From: an uncultured Ruminococcus sp.
GTDB taxonomy: Bacteria > Bacillota > Clostridia > Oscillospirales > Ruminococcaceae
Direction of reading: 5' to 3'
NCBI GenBank assembly: GCA_910579835.1
Contig: CAJTWQ010000077.1
Span: 1-6,478 of the forward strand
DNA: 6,478 bases
The position numbers and the translations under genes were made by a program. The notes under the pieces are model-generated. The model worked only from the letters and a program-made list of their open reading frames with translations, was not told where the DNA came from and ran no database searches. Below are positions 1 through 6,478 of this stretch, one piece after another. Position 1 is the first letter of the stretch. Each line of letters starts with the position of its first letter.

Positions 1-23
1 CTCTCTCCCGAGGCGACTTGTTT

Positions 24-52
24 ATTATACCACCTCTCTCTCTTTTTGTCAA
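24..52 (-). promoter_or_regulatory. Consensus sigma-A promoter facing out of the left edge
   Basis: Read on the minus strand, the -35 element TTGACA (47-52) and the -10 element TATAAT (24-29) are both perfect and are separated by exactly 17 bases. The spacer carries a purine run (GAGAGAGAGG). Transcription should begin near position 17 and run off the window. The transcribed gene is not visible. Such a perfect promoter often serves a stable RNA or a highly expressed gene, but that is inference. Confidence 0.85.
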
Positions 53-89
53 GTAGATAGTTATTAACTTATTTTGATTAATTTTATCA

Positions 90-143
90 AAAAACGCCAA
101 CATAAATGCAGATTCTCTCAGAAATACCCTGAGAGAATCTGCA
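90..143 (-). terminator. Probable terminator hairpin after the lipoprotein gene
   Basis: Arms 129-143 and 107-121 form a perfect 15-bp stem with a 7-base loop, beginning 8 bases past the lipoprotein stop. In minus-strand RNA the stem is followed by UUUAUGUUGGCG and then a run of six U. The U-tract is therefore interrupted, and termination may be less efficient than at the purL site. The perfect stem also leaves an AT-rich run on the plus-strand side, so bidirectional use is possible. Confidence 0.75.
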
Positions 144-151
144 ATATTATA

Positions 152-1666
152 TTATTTTGCGTAGTTTTCTCTGAAAAATTCCATAAACATATCGGGTATA
201 AACTGCCAGTGCCCAGAATTTTCGTATATTTTGCACTTGCAAACAGCTTCATGATCTTCTAAACGCTTTTTCAATAATTCAACTCCCTCCAATGTTGTCG
301 GGTAATCATCGTAGTATTTCTCATATTCTGGATCCTCATTTTCTCCCGCACAGATAAAAATCTCCTTGTCAAGCTTGTCATTCCTATCCCAAAAACCATA
401 ATCTGTATAAACTGCATCGGGTTCTATATCCTCATTAATACGATGAAGGTTCCACAACGCAGGACTTCCTATAATATATTTTTTAAAAGGCTGATTTTCA
501 TACTTATCAGAGTTGAAAACACCGTAATGAGACAGCACTCCTCCTGCCGAATGACCGTAAAAACCAGACTTATCGTAATCTATACTGTATTGTTCATCAA
601 GATAGGGCATCAGATTATCAACAATGAAATCCGTGTACTTGTCCCGGTTCTCATACATATAGTATGAGCGCACTTGGTCGCTGGTGCCGTCAAAATTATA
701 ATTATAACCTAAAGTAATTAAAATAACATCCTCTATTTCACCATTCTCCATCAGCTTTCTTATTGATGGAACATTACCAAAACGCCATACTCCGTCAGAA
801 AATACAAATGCAGGATATGTTTTTTTCTCGTCGAAATTCGGTGGAAGCGTTACATGAACAAAAAATTCCGTATCCAACTCCTCGTCATAAATGGAAATTT
901 CCCTTACAGAATCCTTAATTTCTTCTATCTCACTGCGATTATATTCCCACTTGTCTTTATAATCTCCATTAAAAGACTCATTATATAAATGAAAAATGGA
1001 ATTATCATATTCGGCAACAGCTTTTTCGGCCTCTGATTTGGTGATTTCTTCATATGTTCCGTCAATAACGCTCTGCCATAACGCTATAACATCCTCATAT
1101 ATTTTGATGCGTGCACTTTCACCATAAAAAGTATTCGCAAGAAGGTTCTCCTTAATATAAGCTTTTAATTCGTCGAAATTTTTAAATTCAACTTCTTCAT
1201 CATGTTCTTCACCTGAAACGCATAATTTCAGCTCACCGCCATCGTAATCAAGAGATGTAGGAATAAAATGCATAGTATGTCTTCCGTTAACCAGCGCTGT
1301 ATCAATATACCTGTAATCACTGTCAAGCTGGTCGCAGCTTGCAATAGCATCATTATACTCTTCATCAGACATATATTCCTTTAATTCTTCGAGATTCTGA
1401 CGCAGGTCTTCTTTCGTGCCGATAAATACCTGAACGTGTCTTTCCTCCTCTTCTTCCTCTTCATCATTCAGAAGCGTAAGTTCTCTGACCTTAACACGGC
1501 TTAATTCCGTCTCTGTCATATGGTTTTTCAGTTTTTCGACAGAATCTTCTTTTTCAATCGAAACCTCCGATGAATCCTTTGATACATCCGATGTTTTTTT
1601 CTCCTGACAACCGACTGAACACAACAGCACCGTTACTGATGCCAAAATTGCTAATAATTTTTTCAT
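152..1666 (-). CDS. Predicted surface lipoprotein with C-terminal enterochelin-esterase-like serine hydrolase domain
   Basis: This 504-residue protein starts with a short lysine-led hydrophobic signal (1-19) ending at SVG-Cys20, a probable lipoprotein cleavage site, though Ser at -3 is unusual. A charged linker (21-60) and a run of seven glutamates (69-75) follow. Residues 76-250 form an acidic region I do not recognise. From about 255 the protein resembles the putative esterase family (Fes/esterase D type): strands HVTLPPNF and TYPAFVFSDG, then the nucleophile elbow YGHSAGG with Ser373, IGSPALW at 399-405, a probable acid in AGENED (441-445), and the catalytic His486 in SGHWQF. This predicts a secreted, membrane-anchored serine esterase. 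The substrate is unknown; carbohydrate ester or siderophore hydrolysis are both possible and the sequence does not decide. AAGGAG at 1674-1679, 7 bases from the ATG, supports the start. It appears monocistronic, with its own terminator and a cre-like operator upstream. Its base composition is visibly more AT-rich than purL. Confidence 0.85.
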   Translation of the reverse strand: MKKLLAILASVTVLLCSVGCQEKKTSDVSKDSSEVSIEKEDSVEKLKNHMTETELSRVKVRELTLLNDEEEEEEERHVQVFIGTKEDLRQNLEELKEYMSDEEYNDAIASCDQLDSDYRYIDTALVNGRHTMHFIPTSLDYDGGELKLCVSGEEHDEEVEFKNFDELKAYIKENLLANTFYGESARIKIYEDVIALWQSVIDGTYEEITKSEAEKAVAEYDNSIFHLYNESFNGDYKDKWEYNRSEIEEIKDSVREISIYDEELDTEFFVHVTLPPNFDEKKTYPAFVFSDGVWRFGNVPSIRKLMENGEIEDVILITLGYNYNFDGTSDQVRSYYMYENRDKYTDFIVDNLMPYLDEQYSIDYDKSGFYGHSAGGVLSHYGVFNSDKYENQPFKKYIIGSPALWNLHRINEDIEPDAVYTDYGFWDRNDKLDKEIFICAGENEDPEYEKYYDDYPTTLEGVELLKKRLEDHEAVCKCKIYENSGHWQFIPDMFMEFFRENYAK

Positions 1667-1690
1667 TTTAAATCTCCTTATAAATATTTT

Positions 1691-1704
1691 TGAAAGCGCT
1701 TTCT
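1691..1704. promoter_or_regulatory. cre-like palindromic operator (CcpA / LacI family)
   Basis: A perfect 12-base palindrome, GAAAGCGCTTTC at 1692-1703, lies 26 bases upstream of the lipoprotein ATG. Read on the plus strand from 1690 as TTGAAAGCGCTTTCT, it matches the Bacillus cre consensus WTGNAANCGNWNNCA at every fixed position except the last. The central CG and twofold symmetry are typical of LacI-family sites. It lies just downstream of the -10 candidate, about where transcription would start, which is a position expected for repression. Which regulator binds cannot be told. Confidence 0.7.
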
Positions 1705-1711
1705 ATATATA
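1704..1711 (-). promoter_or_regulatory. Candidate -10 region of the lipoprotein gene
   Basis: The minus strand reads TATATATA immediately upstream of the palindrome, the best -10 candidate in the 117 bases before this gene. I see no good TTGACA-like element 16-18 bases further upstream (TTTTAG at the 17-base position). The promoter may be weak or activator-dependent, or the real one may be elsewhere in this AT-rich stretch. Confidence 0.4.
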
Positions 1712-1766
1712 AGTGATTTTAAAAGGCTAAAAAGACGAACTATTTATATATTTTTATATTTTAACT

Positions 1767-1809
1767 TTAAAAAGATAAAATAAATCCCGACAGACTGATC
1801 TGCCGGGAT
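1767..1809 (-). terminator. Intrinsic terminator of purL
   Basis: The arms 1800-1809 and 1784-1793 form a 10-bp stem with a 6-base loop, starting 10 bases past the purL stop. One pair is a G-U wobble in minus-strand RNA but an A-C mismatch in plus-strand RNA, which fits minus-strand use. The stem is followed by a U-rich run (UUUAUUUUAUCUUUUU). It separates purL from the lipoprotein gene. Confidence 0.9.
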
Positions 1810-1819
1810 AATTTTCACA

Positions 1820-4800
1820 TTATTTAAAGTAAGCCACACCGCTTTCAAAGATTTTCTGATCCTTTTCACCGGGAACATTTTTTCCTATATATCTGCCCAT
1901 ACGCTCGCTGTGTCCCATTTTACCGAAAACACGTCCGTCAGGAGATGTAATTCCCTCGATGGCCTCCACCGAAGTATTAGGATTATAGCGTATATCCATA
2001 GTCGGCGTGCCGCTCAGGTCAACATACTGAGTTGCAATCTGCCCATTATTAGCCATCTGTTGGATAAGGCTTGCCGGAGCGACAAAACGTCCCTCGCCGT
2101 GAGAAATCGGAATTGTGTGAATATCCCCCACCTCACAGCCGTACAGCCACGGACTTTTATTTGAAGCAATTCTCGTAGTAACCATCATAGACTGATGACG
2201 CGCAATAGTATTAAAAGTCAAAGTAGGTGATTCTTCGGTCATATCAACGATTTCACCATAAGGCACAAGACCGAGCTTGATAAGCGCCTGAAAACCATTA
2301 CAGATACCGAGCATCAGACCGTCTCTGTTTTTGAGAAGGTCGTGAACGGCATCCTTTATCTTTGGATTACGGAAAAACGCCGTAATGAACTTGCCGCTCC
2401 CCTCCGGCTCGTCACCGCCGCTGAATCCGCCGGGAATCATAATGATCTGCGATTTTCTTATGGCTCTCTCAAAGTAATTTACAGATTCCTCGATAGCTTC
2501 AGCGGAGAGATTTCTGATAACAACAGTCTCCGGAACCGCTCCGGCTCTCTCAAACGCCCTTGCCGTGTCGTATTCGCAGTTTGTACCCGGGAATACAGGA
2601 ATAAGCACTCTCGGCTGCGCCGCCTTGATAGAAGCTGTAAGATGCAGTCTGTCGGAATGAGAATAAACCTCGGGAGTAACGTCTGTGGTCTTTATTCTGC
2701 ACGGGAATACAGGTTCAAGCCTGCCCTCCCATACCCGCTGGATATTATCAAGATTTACGGTATAATCAATGCAGCGAATTTTATATTCCTCAATAGTCTT
2801 TCCGATAACAAACTCGTCTTTCTGTGCACCGCCGTTAAGTTCGATAATAAACGAACCATAGCATGGTCTGAACAACTGCTCGCCTGTAAGACGAATATCA
2901 AAAGCAAATCCGATTTTGTTGCCGAAGCACATCTTTGCGATACCCTCAGCAGCTCCGCCATAACCGATAGTCCAGACAGCATTGGCTCTGCCATCGGCAA
3001 TGATCTTTTCAACCTTGTCAAAACAAGACTTAACACTGTCAAATTTCGGTAAGCCATTTTCGTCATATTCGGGAGTTATCATGATGACCGTATTTCCTGC
3101 GCCCTTAAATTCCGTAGAAACTATCTTATCAGCCATAGCCGTGGAAACTGCAAAGGAAACAAGAGTAGGAGGAACGTCGATATTCTCAAACGTACCGGAC
3201 ATGGAGTCCTTTCCGCCGATAGAGCCGCATCCCATTTCCAACTGCGCCCTAAAAGCACCGAGCAGAGCTGCCATAGGCTTGCCCCAACGTCTTGAGTCAT
3301 TCTGAGTTCTCTCAAAGTATTCCTGGAAAGTCAGCCAGCACTTTTTATAAGTACCTCCGGCTGCGACAACCTTGGCGATAGATTCAACAACGGCAAGCAT
3401 TGCACCATGATAAGGACTCTTTTCGGATATATCAGGATTATACCCCCATCCCATAAGAGAACAGGTCTTTGTTTCGCCTGTAAGTACGGGGATCTTCGAC
3501 GCCATTGCCTGAGAGGGCGTCATTTGGTAAACGCCGCCAAAAGGCATAAGCACCGTTCCGGCGCCAATAGTAGAATCAAATTTCTCAATCAAACCTTTTT
3601 GTGAACACACGTTAAGATTAGACATAAGTTCCGTCCATGAATCTGCGCAGTCAGTGATTTCCACCTGAGCTCCGGAAGAGGGCGCTTCAATTTCAATATC
3701 TGTAAATTTAGGCGCTCCGTTGGAATTCAGGAACTCACGGGAAAGGTCAACTATAGTGTTTCCGTTCCATACCATTTTAAGGCGAGGTTCTTCAACAACG
3801 TCCGCAACAAGAGTTGCTTCAAGATTTTCTCTGGCAGCCTCCTCCATGAATCTGTCAAGATCTTCGGGAGCAATAACTACAGCCATTCTCTCCTGCGATT
3901 CGGAAATAGCGATCTCCGTACCGTCAAGCCCTTCGTACTTTTTCGGAACAGCATTAAGATTGATAACAAGTCCGTCCGTAAGCTCACCGATAGCAACAGA
4001 AACTCCGCCTGCGCCAAAATCGTTGCAGCGCTTTATCATTCTTGTAACTTCTGGATTGCGGAATAATCTCTGGAGCTTTCTTTCCTCCGGCGGATTGCCT
4101 TTCTGGACTTCCGCGCCGCAGTGCTCCAGTGATTCCAGCGTATGTGATTTGGAAGAACCTGTAGCTCCTCCGCAGCCGTCGCGTCCTGTTTTTCCGCCGA
4201 GAAGAATTACAATATCACCGGGAACAGGCCTTTCACGTCTGATATTTTCAGCCGGAGCTGCGCCTAAAACTGCGCCTATCTCCATTCTCTTTGCAACATA
4301 TCCGGGATGATACACCTCCGCCACATGACCGGTAGCAAGACCTATCTGGTTTCCATAGGAGCTGTATCCGTTAGCAGCGCCTACTGTGATCTTCCTCTGC
4401 GGCAGCTTACCGGCAATGGTATCTTCAACCGGAACAAGAGGATTAGCCGCGCCAGTCACACGCATTGCCTGATAAACGTAGGAACGTCCTGACAGAGGAT
4501 CACGGATAGCTCCACCGAGACATGTTGCGGCTCCGCCGAAAGGCTCTATCTCTGTAGGGTGATTGTGTGTCTCATTCTTGAACATGAGGATCCAGTCCTC
4601 AAGCTCGCCGTCAATATCCACCTTGATTTTAACTGAGCAGGCGTTTATCTCCTCGCTCTCATCCAAATCAGGCAGCAAACCGTCTGCTTTCAGTTTCTTT
4701 GCGGCAAGTGTTCCTATATCCATAAGAGTAACAGGGCGGTCGCTTCTGCCCAGTTCCTCACGGACATTAAGATACATATGGTAAGTATCTTTTATATAGG

Positions 4801-5524
4801 GCGTCTTTATGTCAACATTTTCAACATTTGTAAGAAAAGTAGTATGACGGCAGTGATCCGACCAGTATGTGTCAATCATCCGAATTTCCGTAATAGTGGG
4901 ATTTCGTTTTTCCTCGTTCCGGAAATAATCCTGACAAAACTTTATATCATCATAATCCATTGCAAGACCGAACTTGTCCACAAAGGCATGAAGTCCGAAA
5001 GCGTTAAGATTAATGAATCCTTCAAGCTCCTCAACCGTTTCGGGAATATCATAATTTGTATCAAGAGACTTTACCTTTTCAAGAGACGCCTCACGGCTTT
5101 CCACCGGGTTTATTATGTATGATTTCAGTCTGCTGAATTCCTCATCCGTGAGATGACCTGAAACAATATATACGCGGGCATTTCTCACACGGCATCTTTC
5201 TCCCTGTCTGAGAATCTGGATGCACTGCTCGCAGCTGTCGGCTCTCTGGTCAAACTGACCGGGCAGATACTCAACGGCAAACACTCTGTCGTTTTCACCA
5301 ACAGACGGCATTTCGTCATATACCACGTCAACGGCAGGCTCGGAAAAAACAGTATCAACGGCGGCGCTGAAATCCTCCTCACTGAGCCTGTCGGCGTCAT
5401 ATCTGTTAAGAATTCTGAGATTCGTCAGGTTAAGACGAAGAGCTGTGTTCACGTCGTTCATTACGGAACGTGCCTCAACAGCGAATTCCGGTTTTTTTTC
5501 TGCATAAATTCTGTATACGGACAT
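1820..5524 (-). CDS. purL: Phosphoribosylformylglycinamidine synthase, single-chain PurL
   Basis: PurL makes formylglycinamidine ribonucleotide (FGAM) from FGAR, ATP and glutamine, the fourth step of de novo IMP synthesis, in the cytoplasm. The 1,234-residue protein has all functions in one chain. An N-terminal PurS-like region (about 1-140) and a linker precede the synthetase core (about 215-965), with WSDHCRHTTF at 221-230, the signature ETHNHPTEIEPFGG at 318-331, a glycine-rich GGKTGRDGCGGATG at 443-456, and the second-half motif GCGSIGGKDSMSG at 765-777. A class I glutamine amidotransferase starts near 972 (VFPGTNCEYD). Its predicted triad is Cys1075 in GICNG and His1205/Glu1207 in GHSERMG; the conserved HGEGRF is at 1142-1147. 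The length matches the clostridial large-PurL clade, shorter than the roughly 1,295 residues of enterobacteria. The ATG is supported by AAGGAG at 5534-5539 with 9-base spacing. It follows mtaB closely, ends at a strong terminator, and has no other purine gene beside it here. Nothing appears truncated. Confidence 0.98.
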   Translation of the reverse strand: MSVYRIYAEKKPEFAVEARSVMNDVNTALRLNLTNLRILNRYDADRLSEEDFSAAVDTVFSEPAVDVVYDEMPSVGENDRVFAVEYLPGQFDQRADSCEQCIQILRQGERCRVRNARVYIVSGHLTDEEFSRLKSYIINPVESREASLEKVKSLDTNYDIPETVEELEGFINLNAFGLHAFVDKFGLAMDYDDIKFCQDYFRNEEKRNPTITEIRMIDTYWSDHCRHTTFLTNVENVDIKTPYIKDTYHMYLNVREELGRSDRPVTLMDIGTLAAKKLKADGLLPDLDESEEINACSVKIKVDIDGELEDWILMFKNETHNHPTEIEPFGGAATCLGGAIRDPLSGRSYVYQAMRVTGAANPLVPVEDTIAGKLPQRKITVGAANGYSSYGNQIGLATGHVAEVYHPGYVAKRMEIGAVLGAAPAENIRRERPVPGDIVILLGGKTGRDGCGGATGSSKSHTLESLEHCGAEVQKGNPPEERKLQRLFRNPEVTRMIKRCNDFGAGGVSVAIGELTDGLVINLNAVPKKYEGLDGTEIAISESQERMAVVIAPEDLDRFMEEAARENLEATLVADVVEEPRLKMVWNGNTIVDLSREFLNSNGAPKFTDIEIEAPSSGAQVEITDCADSWTELMSNLNVCSQKGLIEKFDSTIGAGTVLMPFGGVYQMTPSQAMASKIPVLTGETKTCSLMGWGYNPDISEKSPYHGAMLAVVESIAKVVAAGGTYKKCWLTFQEYFERTQNDSRRWGKPMAALLGAFRAQLEMGCGSIGGKDSMSGTFENIDVPPTLVSFAVSTAMADKIVSTEFKGAGNTVIMITPEYDENGLPKFDSVKSCFDKVEKIIADGRANAVWTIGYGGAAEGIAKMCFGNKIGFAFDIRLTGEQLFRPCYGSFIIELNGGAQKDEFVIGKTIEEYKIRCIDYTVNLDNIQRVWEGRLEPVFPCRIKTTDVTPEVYSHSDRLHLTASIKAAQPRVLIPVFPGTNCEYDTARAFERAGAVPETVVIRNLSAEAIEESVNYFERAIRKSQIIMIPGGFSGGDEPEGSGKFITAFFRNPKIKDAVHDLLKNRDGLMLGICNGFQALIKLGLVPYGEIVDMTEESPTLTFNTIARHQSMMVTTRIASNKSPWLYGCEVGDIHTIPISHGEGRFVAPASLIQQMANNGQIATQYVDLSGTPTMDIRYNPNTSVEAIEGITSPDGRVFGKMGHSERMGRYIGKNVPGEKDQKIFESGVAYFK

Positions 5525-5577
5525 TTTTCAGATCTCCTTCTCTGCTTTCTTCTGCCAAAGGTATGCGGAAAGCAATA

Positions 5578-6478
5578 TTATACTTTAGTGTACGGCTCTG
5601 CGATCGTGCCGAAGCAATAGTCGCTATGCGCCTCTTCTATTGTAACATAAAATATGAAATTACGCAAACTTTTTTTTGATTTTTTTCGTGAAATTTTTAT
5701 TAAAGAATAATCCGGAGCGTACCCCTGGTGATAATCTGCACAGTTTTCGCGTTCAAACAGCACGGGAACAGTTTTTCCTACAAGAGTTTTAAGATATTTC
5801 CGCTGAAGCTCTGCACTCAAGGCTTTCATACGGTCGGCTCTCTGCTCCTTGACAAACTTCGGATGCTGCGCCATTTTCGCAGCAGGAGTGCCTTTCCTGG
5901 GAGAATACTGAAATACATGAATTTTTGCAAATCCTACTTTTTCTGCAAAATCAAGGGACTCATAAAATTCCGCCTCGGTTTCCTGCGGAAATCCCACCAT
6001 AATATCTGTAGTAAATGCAGCATTTGGAAAAATTTTTCTTATACGGGAGACAAGCTGAAAGTATTCATCCGAAGTATACCGCCTGTTCATTCGTTTTAAA
6101 ACAGAATCGCTTCCGCTTTGCAGAGAAAGATGAAACTGCGGACAAAATTTTGACAGGCGTGAAAGTCTCATTAGATCGTCATTAGAAATTATTTCAGGTT
6201 CAAGTGAACCAAGTCTCACACGATCAATACCGTCTATTTTACAGCACTCCTCAACAGCGTCAACAAGACGCAAGCCATATTCCTGACCGTAAAAAGCAAG
6301 ATTAATTCCAACAAGTACAATTTCTCTGTGACCCGATTCTGCAAGCAACTTTGCCTCTTTTATAAGCGACTCCATAGGCTTACTCCTGCACCGCCCACGT
6401 GCATACGGTATAATGCAGTAAGAACAAAACTGATTGCATCCGTCCTGAATCTTTACAAAAGCCCTTGTTTTTCCGCTG
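5578..6478 (-). CDS. mtaB: tRNA t6A37 methylthiotransferase MtaB (partial, N-terminus beyond the right edge)
   Basis: This radical-SAM enzyme adds a methylthio group to C2 of N6-threonylcarbamoyladenosine at tRNA position 37, giving ms2t6A next to the anticodon; it acts in the cytoplasm. The frame stays open to the window edge, so the ATG at 6375 is internal and not the start. The 299 visible residues begin just before the radical-SAM cluster motif CNQFCSYC (about residues 14-21), followed by IIPYARGR. Next come EIVLVGINLAFYG, RLGSLEPEII and LSLQSGSDSVLKRMNRRYT; the GIN and SLQSG forms favour MtaB over MiaB. A C-terminal TRAM-like segment begins near GKTVPVLFER and includes DYCFG before the stop. 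The missing part should be the N-terminal methylthiotransferase domain with three more cluster cysteines; family members are usually about 430-450 residues. The TRAM segment holds a lysine-rich stretch coded by A8 and A7 runs, but the frame is intact across it. purL follows after 53 bases. The family is secure; MtaB over MiaB is very likely. Confidence 0.93.
   Translation of the reverse strand, partial: SGKTRAFVKIQDGCNQFCSYCIIPYARGRCRSKPMESLIKEAKLLAESGHREIVLVGINLAFYGQEYGLRLVDAVEECCKIDGIDRVRLGSLEPEIISNDDLMRLSRLSKFCPQFHLSLQSGSDSVLKRMNRRYTSDEYFQLVSRIRKIFPNAAFTTDIMVGFPQETEAEFYESLDFAEKVGFAKIHVFQYSPRKGTPAAKMAQHPKFVKEQRADRMKALSAELQRKYLKTLVGKTVPVLFERENCADYHQGYAPDYSLIKISRKKSKKSLRNFIFYVTIEEAHSDYCFGTIAEPYTKV
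5639..5667 (-). promoter_or_regulatory. Possible purL promoter inside the 3' end of mtaB
   Basis: The minus strand reads TTGCGT (5662-5667), 17 bases, TACAAT (5639-5644): a good -10 with only half of the -35 matching. A second, perfect TATAAT lies at 5577-5582 over the mtaB stop codon but lacks a matching -35. Either could let purL be transcribed apart from mtaB. Chance matches are common in such AT-rich sequence. Confidence 0.3.

Noticed and set aside
1741..1783. AT-rich stretch as a further promoter or origin-like element
   Set aside because: It is explained by the U-tract side of the purL terminator and ordinary AT-rich intergenic sequence; no paired -35/-10 or repeated boxes are evident.
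2342..3052. 236-codon plus-strand open frame opposite purL
   Set aside because: It lies wholly within the conserved purL coding sequence on the other strand, has no ribosome site that I can see, and its translation has no recognisable motif. It is a shadow frame.
3720..4310. 196-codon plus-strand open frame opposite purL
   Set aside because: The serine- and proline-rich translation is typical of antisense reading of a gene. It overlaps the synthetase core and shows no family features.
5581..5620. Small inverted repeat CGGC/GCCG near the mtaB stop as a terminator
   Set aside because: The stem is only four pairs with a long loop, it lies within coding sequence and no U-tract follows.
5728..6099. 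123-codon plus-strand open frame opposite mtaB
   Set aside because: It is antisense to conserved radical-SAM sequence and has no supporting start signals.
6375..6478. Taking the ATG at 6375 as the start of a short radical-SAM protein
   Set aside because: Upstream codons remain open to the window edge and encode the essential CxxxCxxC cluster motif, so the true start lies outside the window.

Overview
The window looks like chromosomal DNA of a low-to-moderate GC Firmicute, most likely a gut Clostridia member of the Ruminococcus/Oscillospiraceae type. This is inferred from the AAGGAG ribosome sites, consensus sigma-A style promoter elements, U-tract terminators, the single-chain roughly 1,235-residue PurL typical of clostridia, and the MtaB-type methylthiotransferase. 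No alignment could be run, so the genus is a guess. All three genes lie on the minus strand, and the long plus-strand open frames are shadows.

In the direction of transcription (right to left), the window opens inside mtaB (6478 to 5578), which lacks its N-terminal part. It encodes the radical-SAM enzyme that methylthiolates t6A37 in tRNA. After a 53-base gap with no visible terminator comes purL (5524 to 1820), a complete single-chain FGAM synthase with its own glutaminase domain, for the fourth step of de novo purine synthesis. purL ends at a clear intrinsic terminator (about 1767-1809). mtaB and purL may be co-transcribed, although weak promoter-like elements lie at the mtaB 3' end.

The third unit is monocistronic: a predicted surface lipoprotein (1666 to 152) with an unrecognised middle region and a C-terminal serine esterase of the enterochelin-esterase-like alpha/beta-hydrolase type. 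Its upstream region has a good ribosome site, an AT-rich -10 candidate and a perfect 12-base palindrome that nearly matches the catabolite-responsive element (cre) consensus. This suggests carbon-source control by CcpA or another LacI-family regulator. The unit ends at a perfect 15-bp hairpin (107-143).

At the far left, a textbook promoter (TTGACA, 17 bases, TATAAT; 24-52) fires leftward out of the window, so a separate and probably strongly expressed transcript starts about 17 bases from the edge. Two of the genes have housekeeping roles. The less ordinary elements are the regulated esterase lipoprotein and the outward-facing consensus promoter. I found no CRISPR array, insertion sequence, tRNA or rRNA gene.
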